Part shown: in pieces, positions 1 to 10,746 of the stretch | Layout of the letters: each line of letters opens with the position of its first letter | Position numbering within the stretch: the first letter of the stretch is position 1 | DNA from: Nageia nagi | Taxonomy: Eukaryota; Pinophyta | Length of the DNA stretch: 64,000 bases | Direction of reading: 5' to 3' | NCBI GenBank assembly: GCA_050084985.1 | Contig: JBITNC010000001.1 | Location: forward strand, 171,492,001 to 171,556,000 | The notes under the pieces: generated by a model | Told to the model about the DNA's origin: nothing | Seen by the model: only the letters and a program-made list of their open reading frames with translations | The model's database searches: none | Position numbers and translations under genes: made by a program

Positions 1-19
1 CCTTAGAAGCATGCTATAG

Positions 20-745
20 AAAGACAAGATTTTGTCTTTTGAAATGGTTCTCCAAACCCTCTAGTCATGCCAGCTTGAGCGCATTTTCCAAAAAGATAAG
101 ATTTTGTCTTTTTGAGGCATGCACTAGGTTGCTCTTGCCTAGTTTGTCCTATTTCGGGGCTTTACCAAGTGGGACTTAGCCAAATTTTCATATTTTTCTT
201 GAATTACTGTCTCCCTGGGTTAGGAGCATGCTACAGAAAGACAAGATTTTGTCTTTTGAAATGGTGCTCCTAACTCTCTTGATCATGCTTGAGTTGGATC
301 CTGATTTGAGGAGTTCGTGACTTAGCCAAATTTCCTCATGAGATCAGACTAGATGACTCTTTGTCATGAGCACATGCCCCCAAAAGACAAGATTTTGTGT
401 TTTTGAAGCATGCGCTTGCCTCCTGGGTACTTGGACTCCACTTTCTCATCTTCGAACTCGACCTATGTGGCCTTCCATCTTGAGCGCATGCTCCCAAAAG
501 ACAAGATTTTGTCTTTTTGAGGCATGCGCCAAACTTGAATTGCCTCTAGCTTGCCTTCTTCATCCTCCGTTCCAATCCAGACTACCCCAAACCCAAGCAC
601 ATGCCCCAAAAAGACAAGATTTTGTCTTTTGGAGGCATGCATTGGGCCTAAGAGTGGCCCAGTTTGCCTTTCTTGAACTTGACTATGATTTGGACAGCGA
701 CTAGACCCAGGTGCATGCCCCATAAAGACAAAATTTTGTCCTTTG
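20..745. repeat. Degenerate tandem array of seven hairpin motifs
   Basis: Seven copies of a near-perfect inverted repeat, core AAAGACAAGATTTTGTCTTT (arms AAAGACAA/TTGTCTTT, loop GATT), are centred near 30, 101, 247, 391, 506, 619 and 733. Spacing is about 71, 146, 144, 115, 113 and 114 bp. Many copies are framed by GCATG or GCATGC, giving a second layer of dyad symmetry. Spacers share a CTTAGCCAAATTT string at about 175 and 320. A related CTTAGTCAAATTTTG occurs in the block at 9.2-9.7 kb, so this may be the U3 part of an LTR-like element cut by the window edge. No protein is supported here; open frames are by-products of the repeat. Confidence 0.85.
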
Positions 746-1316
746 GAGTGATGTGCTAGACTTTGGAGTGACCTAGTTTGGCTTGGCTTGGTCCGGACTC
801 ATCCTAGGTTCCCCTACTTAGCCTAAACTCAACTTATGGCTTCCAAACTTAGTCATTTTTTGAAGGATTTTGGCCTTTGTTTTAACATAGCTAAGACCAG
901 GTAGACAATAACACTTAGGCTAGGGATGATAGGCATGATACCTATGTAGGTGAAATTTTCGAATGTTTAAGACAAGGACAAGACATTCTGTAGACCTGAG
1001 TTGTTGTTTGGGGTGTGTTGTGTATGTCACAACAATTTCAACATTATTATTTTCATAAATCTATGAAGAGTGTTGTATTCTACAAGGGGTTACAGTTGTT
1101 TATCACAGGTATTCTATTAAATTCAATGCTGACTTAAATTTTCCATAAAGGGTTTCAGGCCATAAACAATATCCTTGGGTTTGGGGATAAGGGCAATAAT
1201 TAAAATCAACGAATATGAATATCAAAGATACAAAAAGTCTTGTAGTAAAATAAAATTATAAATAACTCAAAAGAAAACAATTACAAGGAATATACACGTC
1301 CATGAAATGTACTTAC
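746..1316. other. No gene seen; start of an intron of the channel gene
   Basis: AT-rich sequence with no recognisable coding or repeat structure. It is the 5' part (minus strand) of the intron after the exon at 1657-1317, whose donor GTAAGT is at 1316-1311. The next exon, expected to encode the following helix of the 7-TM core, is not visible and must lie left of the window. Confidence 0.6.
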
Positions 1317-1657
1317 AATTTTATAAGTCCTTCTAGAAAAGGAGCGCTCTTTTCAATTTTTTCAATAGTGGCCAATGATTGAACAAATGTAATTGGAACC
1401 ATAAATAGAATATAAAGTAAAAAGATAGCACCAGCTATCAACAATCTCCGAATTGTGATCTCAACAAATGGAATAGGCAGATTTTGCCAGTATACATCAC
1501 ATGGTTCAGGAGCCCAATCTGTTAGCCATTTTGTTGGATCCTTGCTCTGTTGTGTTTGTGCACACACTGCTGCTCCCCAACGTGTTTTAAATGAAACAAA
1601 TGCTACAGGCATAATTGCATTTGAATCTCTAAGAACTCTCTCACGCTCAACTGCTAT
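1317..1657 (-). CDS. CSC1-like: CSC1/OSCA-like channel, exon (end of cytosolic domain plus TM helix)
   Basis: This is an internal exon of a plant hyperosmolality-gated, calcium-permeable cation channel (OSCA/CSC1, DUF221, TMEM63-related) of the plasma membrane. Its 113 codons read without a stop. They contain the family block FVSFKTRWGAAVCAQTQQ, then WLTDWAPEP and DVYWQNL, then a hydrophobic helix of about 22 residues (ITIRRLLIAGAIFLLYILF) and the conserved TFVQSLATIEKIEK. This corresponds to the end of PHM7_cyt and the first helix of RSN1_7TM. The acceptor is TTGTACAG before 1657 and the donor GTAAGT follows 1317; it starts in phase 0 and leaves two bases for the next exon. An apparent start a few codons upstream is intron sequence. 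Family identity is certain; the subgroup is not. Confidence 0.96.
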
Positions 1658-4459
1658 CTGTACAAGCAACAAGTACTAATATCAAGCGAAAGTTTCATAA
1701 TGAAGTACAATAAATCCTGATAAAGAAATTTCACTTGTTGAAAGCATGTCATTTTGGGAATCAGAATAGGAGATAGCTTGCCATGAAATTTTAACTAGCA
1801 TAAAAGAAAGAGAAAACAATCAATTATCGGAGAACAAATAAGGTTTCAAATCTTTGTGGGAAATTGCACTACGACTGTCATTCTTAAGAGATATTGGATT
1901 TACTCATTACATGAACAACCTAACACTGTAAAATCTCAAACCATATAGAATGGAGATCACTGATTCAGATTTTTTGCATGTGTTTAGGTCTGTAACTTCA
2001 AATATTTCTGCCTCAATCTTTAAGTCTCTCTTTTTTTGCCCAAATAATTTATTATTCACTTTACAAATTCATGTACATGTTTATGAACTAAGGTTAATCT
2101 TCAATATGATTTCATTTTCTCCATCATGTATTTGCCATGTATTATAGGTTTCGATGCTTTCCATTTAAGAAGACCATCTTAACAGTTGATGTATTTTGTT
2201 GTGCTTCTACCCACATATCTTCTATTATTAATGCCAAATAAACAAAGATAAAAGCTACCATGTTATAGTACGATGTAGAAAGTCCTTAGTACTAATGCAA
2301 AGTTTGATATCCAAGATCTCTTGATATGCCATTGAATAAAGATTGGTACTTTTGTAGCATAGTTTTTCTGGTTCATTCACCATGGCATCAAAACAGCTGT
2401 ATCTTTGTATGTGTAATCCAAACGAACAGTGGTCCACAAATATCATCTTCTTGAAACTTAACCTACCATTGTTAGCGTTTGCTAGATTTGTTGCCCAGAA
2501 ACCATGATAGCATTTCACAAACTGTATGCCATTTTTACGACCATCACAAGAACTTTGATTCAATGAGAGACAATCTGAAAGTATCAAGCCAGATTCAATG
2601 CTAATGAATACAGAAGAGGAATTGCAAGCAGTCTATCTGAGATTTCTATCCTCATTATGAAAGTTAAGATTGGCTTTTAGTAACAACAGATTGTGAGCAT
2701 CCTTATGAAATTTGAATAATTAATATAATGTTGTACTTGATAAACTATCCACAAGGACTTGAACAGACCAAGCACTGATTACAAATAAATTCTTGATAAC
2801 CTTTGCATGCTGTTAAGAATAAGACTGATTATGCGGTTAAGCCATTAAGAGGAATATGTATTAATATTTGATTATTATATATAAATGCATGTTGATAAAT
2901 AGCAATGGAGAATTATGATCAGTACTGGAATATTAACTTGAGACCAAAGTAAAATATCATTTAAATCTGATCTCATTTGCATTCTATTTGTTCCTGATGG
3001 GGGAACTCTAGTCGTTGTAACTTCTAAATGCTTCCATATCAAGAAAGAATGGTTACTGCATGCAAAGTATGTTGCAAATTTTAAGCAAGCTTGGATTTAA
3101 GAGTATTCAGCATTATAATAAATTGTGCCCTCTCTTCAAAAGCATTAAAGATATGATTAAGTTATACGATAATTCAATAAAGGCTGGTATAACATGCTTT
3201 TTCCTATTTAAACTTGGTAAATAAGAATATGAACCCAAAGAGTTGGTAATGTCATGAATTGGACATGAAAGTGAAAAATGATGAACTTGACAGGGAGGTT
3301 GTAGAGCTTGCTGTCCAAGAGGAAAAGGGTGGTAGGCCCTTCGAATGAAGGCTGTTCAACTCATTTCTAACACACTTTGTAGGCACTTGTTTGCATGTCA
3401 TTGACATCTATGAATTTTTCCACATTCATGTTTGTTCATGCGCGTTGTTTATGTTATGTTATATTGTGTTGACATTGTACATAACACAATACAATGTTGT
3501 ATGTTATAGATGTTATTATGTAAGGAATTATGAGGTATAATCCTTATTGGTTATGCATGTTAATTGTCAATAATTGCCCCTATTTGGTGGTGAAGTATTT
3601 ATGTCACATCTTATACAGCACACTGACATAGATGCTGATGAGTCATTGCAATTGTGTGATGACTATGCATCTCGGCATATCGATGCACTTGTACTTATTA
3701 GACTAAAACTTGGCAAAAACTTGTTTGTCTTTCAATTTGGAAATACCCAAACTCTAGCAAAAACTTGGCAAAAGAAGCATGAAGAAAACCATAGTTTGAC
3801 ACAAAAGAAAGAGTTTTCCAAAAAAACTCATCAAAAATTGCATTAAAAAAAAAACAATCACCAAGATGAGTCACAATTACTTCTTATGAGTCATCCAACT
3901 TTGGATTGCACTTAATCGCCAATTATTAGTTACCTTGGCTGTTATGGATGCACTCGTGATGATGTTACAATAATAAAAACATTTGTATCTTATTGTCTTG
4001 TGATGTATTGTTCATGGATGTGTTTTTGTACTTAGTTTCGTTTATTATTCTAACAATGTTTATGTTCATTATACAATTTTTGTAGTTGTTCCATAATAAA
4101 GTGATTCCACTAAGAAGAGTTAGTGACAATCGATTTGTTATATAATTATCTACAAACATATTCCTTGAAAAAGTTCTAATTCTTTGTCCCTAGCTATAGA
4201 TTTTGTACTATACAAAGGAAAAGGTTTGATTCGTCAAAATTGTATTTGCAACAACACCTTGAGGTTGCTATTATACATCTTTAATAAATTTGACAACTTA
4301 CACCATGGTGAAATTTGAAATAAATTGAAAAAGCACATTAATTAGAAGGTTATTATAAATGTTTGGCATTAAATGCATGATTGCTCAAGTCACATGGAAT
4401 TATTATTTAAAGAGCAGAATCCAACTTGTGCCAGTGAAATCGTTTGAAGTGCGACTTAC
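1658..4459 (-). other. CSC1-like: Intron of the channel gene (2.8 kb)
   Basis: Donor GTAAGT at 4459-4454, acceptor TTGTACAG ending at 1658. The sequence is AT-rich and without recognisable transposon proteins. A small inverted repeat (TATTGTGTT 3462-3470, AACACAATA 3483-3491, 12-nt loop) and a second hairpin near 3520-3545 (AAGGAATTAT/ATAATCCTT) may be relics of a small element. Short open frames here match nothing I recognise. Confidence 0.8.
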
Positions 4460-4540
4460 CTCCTTTCCCAATTGACTGATCTTAGCTTTATAATAGTTGA
4501 TAGAATCCACTTGTTCACCCCAAAGTCCAAGGAAACCCTT
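4460..4540 (-). CDS. CSC1-like: CSC1/OSCA-like channel, 81-nt exon (cytosolic domain)
   Basis: Twenty-seven codons, phase 0 at both ends, encode KGFLGLWGEQVDSINYY followed by a charged helix ending in GKE. This is the family segment G(F/C)LGL(W/C)G..VDAI.YY in the middle of the cytosolic domain, just before the ERERV stretch that opens the next exon. The acceptor is TATTGTAG before 4540 and the donor is a consensus GTAAGT after 4460. It is separated from the upstream exon by the only short intron of the window (4541-4772, 232 bp). Confidence 0.95.
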
Positions 4541-4772
4541 CTACAATACAAAACAATGAAATTTTAGTAAATTATTCTTCTATGTTTTCTAAAAATAAAG
4601 TTAAAATCACTTTTGAGTTTTATATCTATTCCCATAGTTAGTACTTACGTTAAATTATCAAAAAACATTACTATATTTGTCTACTTTAGCCTGTAAATTC
4701 TTGCAGCCAACAATTATATAACAAAGTATATAAATAGCAAGATTTGCAGTTCCAAAGGGATATGAGACACAC

Positions 4773-4892
4773 CTTCTTGATTGGCCTATTCTTTGGATTT
4801 CTTTCATACTTGTTCTGATTATAGTCTAGCCAGTTTTGCTGAGCTTCTCTTTGCTTTACAAGCTTGGATAATTTGTTTGCATTGTAGACAAC
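4773..4892 (-). CDS. CSC1-like: CSC1/OSCA-like channel, 120-nt exon (cytosolic domain)
   Basis: Forty codons, phase 0 at both ends, beginning VVYNANKLSKLV and containing QQNWLDYNQNKYERNP and RPIKK. In known family members VVYNANKL(A/S)KLV...QNWLDYY..KY.RN directly follows ...YLTHQ, which is exactly the end of the exon at 36519-36418. This places a single 31.5-kb intron between them. The acceptor is AAACTGTAG before 4892; the donor after 4773 is GTGTGT, a weaker match than GTAAGT. It lies in the PHM7_cyt-type domain. No stops or frameshifts. Confidence 0.95.
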
Positions 4893-5344
4893 CTACAGTT
4901 TAATAGTTCAGTCAGTCTCTATTACATTCACAAACAAAGGAAAAAAATCAAACCATTGTAAAGCCTGTATTAATTGTCAATGACACAAGTAGGAAAAAGC
5001 AACTAGGTATTACAAGAGAACAAACATGAAATTGCCTAGAAAGCTAACAAGATTGAAAAGGAAATATCTTTTAAAGTTCTGAGGACCCTATTTTAGCTAG
5101 AGCAAAGAAGAAGTTGTCTTGGAGGCACGAGACAAGGAATATCTCAAAGAAAATAGATGCTAGAAGGAAAAAAATGCTAAATCCATGCCAAGACTACCCT
5201 AGAGAGTTAAAATGCAAAATTCACCATCAAAGAGTTTTACAAGGGTCTAAAGGCAAATCATGTCACCCAGAAGATGAAAAAAAGGTTTTGGGCCAAATCA
5301 AGATACAATTAGGTAAAAATGGCTAAGATGCATTTAAACAGGTG
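4893..5344. other. Intronic sequence, no gene recognised
   Basis: A 70-codon open frame at 5114-5326 (plus) is basic and low in complexity and matches nothing I know. I see no repeat structure or splice signals that would make it an exon. It ends where the truncated N-type LTR fragment begins. Confidence 0.5.
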
Positions 5345-5612
5345 TAGTGTCCCCTTTTATTGGACGTTCCCCTTTGGGAATCATTTTGTAATTAGGAGAG
5401 TTTACTTAATTGTTGCGTATGTTATTAGACATCATTGTAACTTAGGACAGGAGACATATGCGTCCCATGGACCAATTGTGAGCCCCAAGTGGGACCTCTC
5501 CCTCCTAAGAGTAGTTTAGGAGCATTTAAGTGAGATAGTGCAAATCCCAAGGCACAACACATGATTAGAAGCTAGGCGCATGGTTTGGTGTGATCCCGAG
5601 GCCCAATTCAAA
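5345..5612 (+). mobile_element. Truncated N-type LTR fragment
   Basis: It resembles the first part of the adjoining full LTR. Shared elements are a stretch like TTGTGAGCCCCAAGTGGGAC (compare TTTGTGAGCCCCATGAGGGA near 5740), the following CTCCCTCCTAAG (compare CCTCCCAAGCTAG) and nearby CAAATCCCAAGGC. It stops abruptly at the TGTAACATTCCC start of the next copy, so the full LTR probably inserted into an older copy of its own family. Confidence 0.6.
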
Positions 5613-7009
5613 TGTAACATTCCCTTTTTGTAAAAATTAATTAATTTTGGAATCCTAAGGATTCCCTTTTTGTACATATTTATTTTCTCATGTAATTGTT
5701 GTTAGTTCCTTGGGATAGAATTATAAAGGTCCATTGGACTCACTTTGTGAGCCCCATGAGGGACGTTTTCCTCCCAAGCTAGGTTATATTATTTTATTTG
5801 TCATTTAATACACTTGGAGATCCTAAAGATGATTGTGGGAATCCCAAGTCCTTTATAGCACCTACATGATGCTAGAGCATGGATTTGCCCCAACATTGGA
5901 TTTCGAAGCACTTGTACACATGCACCAGCCTTGGGGAGACTCCTAGACCCACATGTTGTCCCATGATGACTCCTGAACACCCCCGCATGCACTCTAGCCC
6001 ATGTTGGCTCATTATGACTCAAAGACACCCACGCATGTGTTCTTGGACCCCCACGTGGCATGGGTGACACCCAAGCACCCATGTTGAGCATGTGAAGGGA
6101 ACAGATACCCATGTTGGGCCTTGTTTTACCCCTAGGCACCTTCATTGGGCTTTGTGGGGCTTCTAGGAAGCCAACGTTGAGACATGGGCCTAGGTGATGA
6201 CTTTGAGGTGAGATCCACATCTAGTGATGAGCTATATAAGGTTAAGGAGCCTCAATCTAGAGATAGACTAAATTTGATATTGAAACCCTTCTCTTCGAAG
6301 TTACCAAAGACTTAGTGGTGTCAAACACCCTTGAGCGCAACGCACAAGGAGAGCACAGGAGGTGTCGAACACCTTTTGTCTTACGGTTGAGGTGTTTGTT
6401 CGTGCGAATGAGGCTGCCCTACCCTGAGGCGTCCACAAGTGGTTTGCATCTTTGAATCCATCTCGTGGCATTCCGGAACCATACCCGTTCTCTTCACCAG
6501 GAGCTAGTCTATGAGGGAGCCCTTCGATAAGGCATTCATAAAACTGGTAGGAGGTGATTGTTCTACTATAGTTTCAGAGTATATCTCAGCTCAATGTATG
6601 CCCTAGTTGGCTCCTTGGAGGCCAACATTGAGCCCTTTGGGCTAATTTGGTATTGTACTCATTTATTCATCAATAATATTGTCGTGGCATACTTAGATCT
6701 CAGTAATTGTCTCATTGTGTGATGTTCATGCTTTCATATTTCCCAAGTTGGGCTATTTTTGTATGTGCTTGTGTAATGCAACGTTGGCATATTTGGATGT
6801 AATTTGCATAATATATGAGCCTTGGTGTATGACGTTGGGCATTCTAGTGATATTGGTGCTCATCTAGTGAGTCATTGGCATTCTTGGCTTGCTATTTTGT
6901 GTATTTGATGCCCTAGTATGGTTCATGGCATGCCTAGAAGCATTGTATGATTTTGTTTTGGCATTTACTTGGCTAATTTGTGTGTGAGAATATTTTTGGG
7001 AATATTACA
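5613..7009 (+). mobile_element. N-type LTR (1.4 kb), 5' LTR of a degraded element
   Basis: The block starts TGTAACATTCCC and ends GGGAATATTACA, which are inverted repeats of each other as expected for LTR ends. A TATA element (TATATAAG, 6233-6240) is followed by AGCCTCAATCTAGAG, conserved in the inverted copy at 37.3-38.6 kb. A primer-binding-like site follows immediately at 7011, so this is a 5' LTR. U3 carries many CATGTTG, CACGTGG and AACATTGG motifs spaced about 30-50 bp. I saw no paired downstream LTR in the same orientation. Confidence 0.85.
6233..6240 (+). promoter_or_regulatory. TATA box of the N-type LTR
   Basis: TATATAAG within GCTATATAAGG, about 780 bp before the LTR end. The same element and its downstream AAGGAGCC...CTAGAGATAGACT are retained in the inverted copy (38023-38030, minus), suggesting the core promoter and start region of this family. 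Confidence 0.65.
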
Positions 7010-7010
7010 G

Positions 7011-7027
7011 TGTTATTAGAGCTTGGA
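7011..7027 (+). other. Primer-binding site (initiator Met tRNA type, mutated)
   Basis: TGTTATTAGAGCTTGGA lies one base after the LTR end. It resembles the common plant site TGGTATCAGAGC, complementary to the 3' end of initiator tRNA-Met, with G to T and C to T changes. Its position decides the orientation of the element. Confidence 0.7.
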
Positions 7028-7043
7028 TCTGGCCAGCCTATGA

Positions 7044-7821
7044 ATGACACCTGCAATCCACAACTACTATACTAGATCTAGCACCAGAAGAGAGATGTCT
7101 CCAACCAAGAAGGGTGGAAAGGGAATGCTACCAGAAGATACCCCATCTAGAACCACTCAAGATAAGAATCGCAAACCATGGATGGAGGGCATCCCAGAAA
7201 AGGATGCTTTTGGCGAAGAAAATTCGGCTAGAAAAGGCAGATCCCCACCATCAAGGAGAAGAAGCTCTACCCTAACCAAAGAGGCCACAATAGAAACAAA
7301 GTTTAACAAACTTATTGCGGCCATGAGGAGTATGAGAGAGGTAGTGCAAAATCAATTGGCCACTATAAATGCTTGGTTCTAGAATAAAGAGACAAGTGAG
7401 TCCCCCATTTTCCATTCCGAATAAGGAGAAAGAACTAAGGTAGGAGGACAGAATGGAGAAGGAGCCCAGCTTGAGGAGATTGCACAGCTTGAGGGATAGA
7501 GGATCCACCCATCACAGATCCATGAGTCACCAAATGCATGCATTCATAAGGTCCCATTCCCATAGGGCACCACAGTGGACTAACCCTCTCCAAGGGAGCT
7601 TCCTAGAAGAAGACGTTGGGAAGATAGGAGAGCAGCCCATCATTCCCAAAATGTCCAAGCCCATGTTCGAAAAGATATATGCAAATGAGGTAAAAAATTG
7701 GGTTCTGAATACTCTTGAGTTAAATCAGACTTTTAGAGAATATTCTATGTTAGATCCAAGATTGAGGAGAGATGAATTTAAATGGTTATTTGGAGATTTT
7801 ATTTGGAGATTTTGGGCTTGA
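7044..7821 (+). pseudogene. Degraded gag-like leader of the N-type element
   Basis: Two overlapping frames (7044-7382 and 7453-7821) start shortly after the primer site. The first encodes a basic, Ser/Thr/Pro-rich N terminus ending in a helix (KFNKLIAAMRSMREVVQNQL). The second ends in PMSKPMFEKIY-like and DPRLRRDEFKWLF stretches. Position and composition fit the start of a retrotransposon gag, but I recognise no defined gag domain or zinc knuckle. At least one frameshift and several stops interrupt it, and it stops at an inverted LTR after about 0.8 kb, so pol is absent. Confidence 0.45.
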
Positions 7822-7839
7822 ATGGAGGTAGTTCTAATG

Positions 7840-8773
7840 GCACCCACTCTCAAAGTGTAAGGATCCAAAATGCAACTCAAAGCAAAATCAGCAAATTCGA
7901 TTAAAATAATCCTAACGTTAGGCCTTGGGCATCAACACAAGCATTCAAACCCTCCAGATGACAACGTTAGGGTTAGAACATTCAGATTGAGCTAATACAA
8001 TGCCAAGATGTCAACGTCTATTCTAGGGTTACCAAATCAAGCTTCCATATATCAACATCTGGCAATAGCATGCATATGACAATGAATTATACCCCACAAT
8101 GCCAACATATGGTTACTACATACAATGAACAATGAACAACATCCCACAATGGCAACGTCTGGCCAGTACAAGCATATACAAGAAGGAAAACCCAACGATT
8201 GCACAATACAAGTATACAACATACAAAATATGAGATCTAATGCCCTCATGTTGTATATATGATATGATATGAGTAGCAATACAATACCAAGCCCAGGAGG
8301 GTTGATGTTGGCCTCTCAGAAGCCAACTAGGGCACAACAATGAAAATCCTCACAATTGGAACAATCATAAAACCGTGGAAGAGTACGCTCCCTCAGAATG
8401 AGAATCTTCTCCATCGAAGGAGTCCTCAAATTCTGGATAACCACTAAAGGTAGAAGCAATACCTCGGATGCCACCGGATGGGTAAGGGCGTTGCACCAAT
8501 GCCATAGACAAACAAGATCCCTCAGCCTGAATGCCCTCCTAAGTGTTGCACTTAGGGAGATTGATTAGCACAGCTAAGATTTGTGTCCTTTGGACGAAAT
8601 GTGTGTAATAATAATAATTTGTATATCCAGTAATGAGGCTCCAATGTCTATTTATACATTAGCTCTGTCCAGATCTCACCTAAGAGACATCACCTAGCTC
8701 CTCTAATCCAACGTTAGCATCCTGGGGGCCTGAAATACCTAACATGGGTGCCTAGGGGTTAGGCATGCCAACA
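7840..8773 (-). mobile_element. Inverted N-type LTR fragment
   Basis: The block matches the plus-strand LTR at 5613-7009 in reverse. GTTGGCCTC...AGCCAACTAGGGCA at about 8303-8335 is the reverse complement of TGCCCTAGTTGGCTCC...GAGGCCAACATTG near 6598-6630. Many ACGTT/CAACG motifs recur. A TATA element is present on the minus strand (8649-8656, TATAAATA). Together with the copy at 5613-7009 it forms a large imperfect palindrome around a 0.8-kb centre. Confidence 0.7.
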
Positions 8774-10746
8774 TGTTGTGCGTACACAACACCCCCCAAA
8801 TTTTATTGCATTTTGAGGACCCTCAGGAAACAAAAAAAGGGGAGAGAATTGCATGGAAATTTGTCAAGAGGATGCATACCTTTCAAGCTAGTGTTAAGAA
8901 AATGTTCAATCTGCATTTTAGTGGTAGTAAGGGCCAAAATCATGCACCTTTCCTCCTATCGCATGTTTTCCATTGAGTGCTTTTGCACCCCCCTCAAGCC
9001 ATGAGACCATCCAGCCTTGTCTTTGTCATTTGCATCATCAAGTTTAAAAAATATCCTGAGGGTCTCCCATGTTGTACAAACCCCATTTGCATCTCATGTA
9101 TTGTTTTGTGTCGAAAAATGCAAGAGAAACACCCATTTTTGGCCTATCGCATGTTTTTGAGGGAGTGCTTTTGCACCCACTAGGAAAGGTGCAACTGGGT
9201 TGGACATCATCTCACACTTAGCATTTTTCAATACATTTTGTTGTCACATGCATTTCATGGAGTCCTTTTGCACCCCTTCAAAAGGGTGCGACCAAGGTGG
9301 CAACTCATACATTTTTCAGTACATTTTGTTGTCACATGCATTTCGTGGAGTCCTTTTGTCATTTTCACATGCTTTGGAGTGAGTCCTTCTTGCACTCCTT
9401 CAAAACCATGCGAAAAGGAGATTCCATACTTAGTCAAATTTTGGAGCCTCAAAGGCTATTGCATGCATTTCATGGAGTCCTTTTGGCACTCACCCAAAAC
9501 CATGCGACCAGCAGATTCTATACTTAGTCAAATTTTGAAGTCTCAAAGGCTGTCACATACATTTCATGGAGTCCTTTCAACACTCACCAAAAACCATGCA
9601 ACCAATGTGAAAGACACTTAGTCGAATTTTGGCACCTCAAAGGTTGTTGCAAGGATCTAGATGAGTCCTTTTGCACTTGTCCAATACCATGCAACTAGAA
9701 GGGAGAAAAAAAATTGACTAAGTGTTAAGCCTTGTTGACAAGTGGAAGCCCATGCACTAGACCTCTTCCTACGCCTATCCCATGGTGACACGTGTCTCAC
9801 CTAGAAGGCTATAAAAGGGAAGTCAACCCCCTTCATTTCAGTTTGCAAATTTGACAAGGAGCAAAGCGTGGGAGAACTGAAGACAAAGAACCCCTTCCTA
9901 GACGTCCGACCAAGGACTACTTGCACTTTTTTCAAAGTTTTCAGGTCCCAAGCCTTGGGAAGCATGCCAGGACTCAGGCGCAAGGGTTAAAGCATGTGCT
10001 TTAGGCACCCATCCAAAAGGGTGCGACAAGGGGTTAAGGCTTCAAACTCAGTGTGAAATTTGGCCAAGTCACCCCCCTTTCCCAATCGCATCATTTTCAC
10101 CCTATCCTTTTTGCACACTCCAAGAAACATGCGACCTTGTTATGGACCTCCTATTTGACCCTTAGGCCGACCATTAAGAAGGTGACACCTGGCAATTACA
10201 CAAACCTATAAATATCCCATCCCTTGAGCATTTCAAACACATAATTCCAGAATCAACCCTCTTCTTAGTCGCACCATTTCTCTTGCATGCCTAGGAACTC
10301 ACTCTGAAACGTGCAACCAAGGAGGAAAGAAGGATTTAGGGACATTGCACATTCAGTTAGCTTTTTTTGGCTAAGGCATTTCATATGAACCCCCAAACCT
10401 AATCGCACACTTTCAAGGCAATGCTTGAGGCACTCACTCAAAACCATGCAACCTGATCTAGAGTGAGGAATTGTCTAAAAATCGACTAAGTACCCTTGGG
10501 CCCAATCGCATACTTTTCAAGCTGTGCTTTTGCACTCATCCAAAACTGTGCGCCTAGATTGGTCAAACATCTGGAGTTGAGAAGGGAGGAGTGATTTTCT
10601 CTATGGCTTTGAGCATCAAAGTACCCCCGTTGAAAGCTAGAAAGGCCCAAAGCCAGTTGTTCGAGAGGCGTATGACTCAAAGCCAAATGACTCGGCTTTT
10701 GAAGGAAAGTCTGATAGAGTTTCAGCAGAAGGACAAATCAGAGCTC
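8774..10746 (+). mobile_element. L1-type LTR-like block (copy a)
   Basis: It starts TGTTGTGCGTACACAACA followed by CCCCCCAAATTTT...GAGGACC, the diagnostic 5' end shared with the starts at 10747, 26290 (minus), 50823 (minus) and 52801. The body has repeated CCATGCGACC motifs with a roughly 94-bp period at 9.25-9.7 kb. Two TATA elements are seen at 9810-9818 (TATAAAAGG) and 10207-10214 (TATAAATA). It is cut off where the next L1 block begins at 10747, so it is probably truncated or composite. No coding sequence is supported. Confidence 0.65.
9251..9720 (+). repeat. About 94-bp tandem repeat with CATGCGACC motif
   Basis: Each unit contains CATTTCATGGAGTCCTTTTG, then AAAACCATGCGACC, then TTAGTCAAATTTTG and CTCAAAGG. 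The GCGACC positions are 9288, 9410, 9504, 9599 and 9691 (intervals 122, 94, 95, 92). Units have diverged. The repeat sits upstream of the TATA element at 9810, where U3 would be. Confidence 0.75.

Noticed and set aside
2255-2587. 110-codon minus-strand frame in the 2.8-kb intron
   Set aside because: It has no family resemblance, and the channel protein is already continuous across this intron.
5801-6220. 139-codon minus-strand frame
   Set aside because: It is antisense to N-type LTR U3; the Gly/Pro/His-rich peptide follows from repeated CACGTGG-like words.
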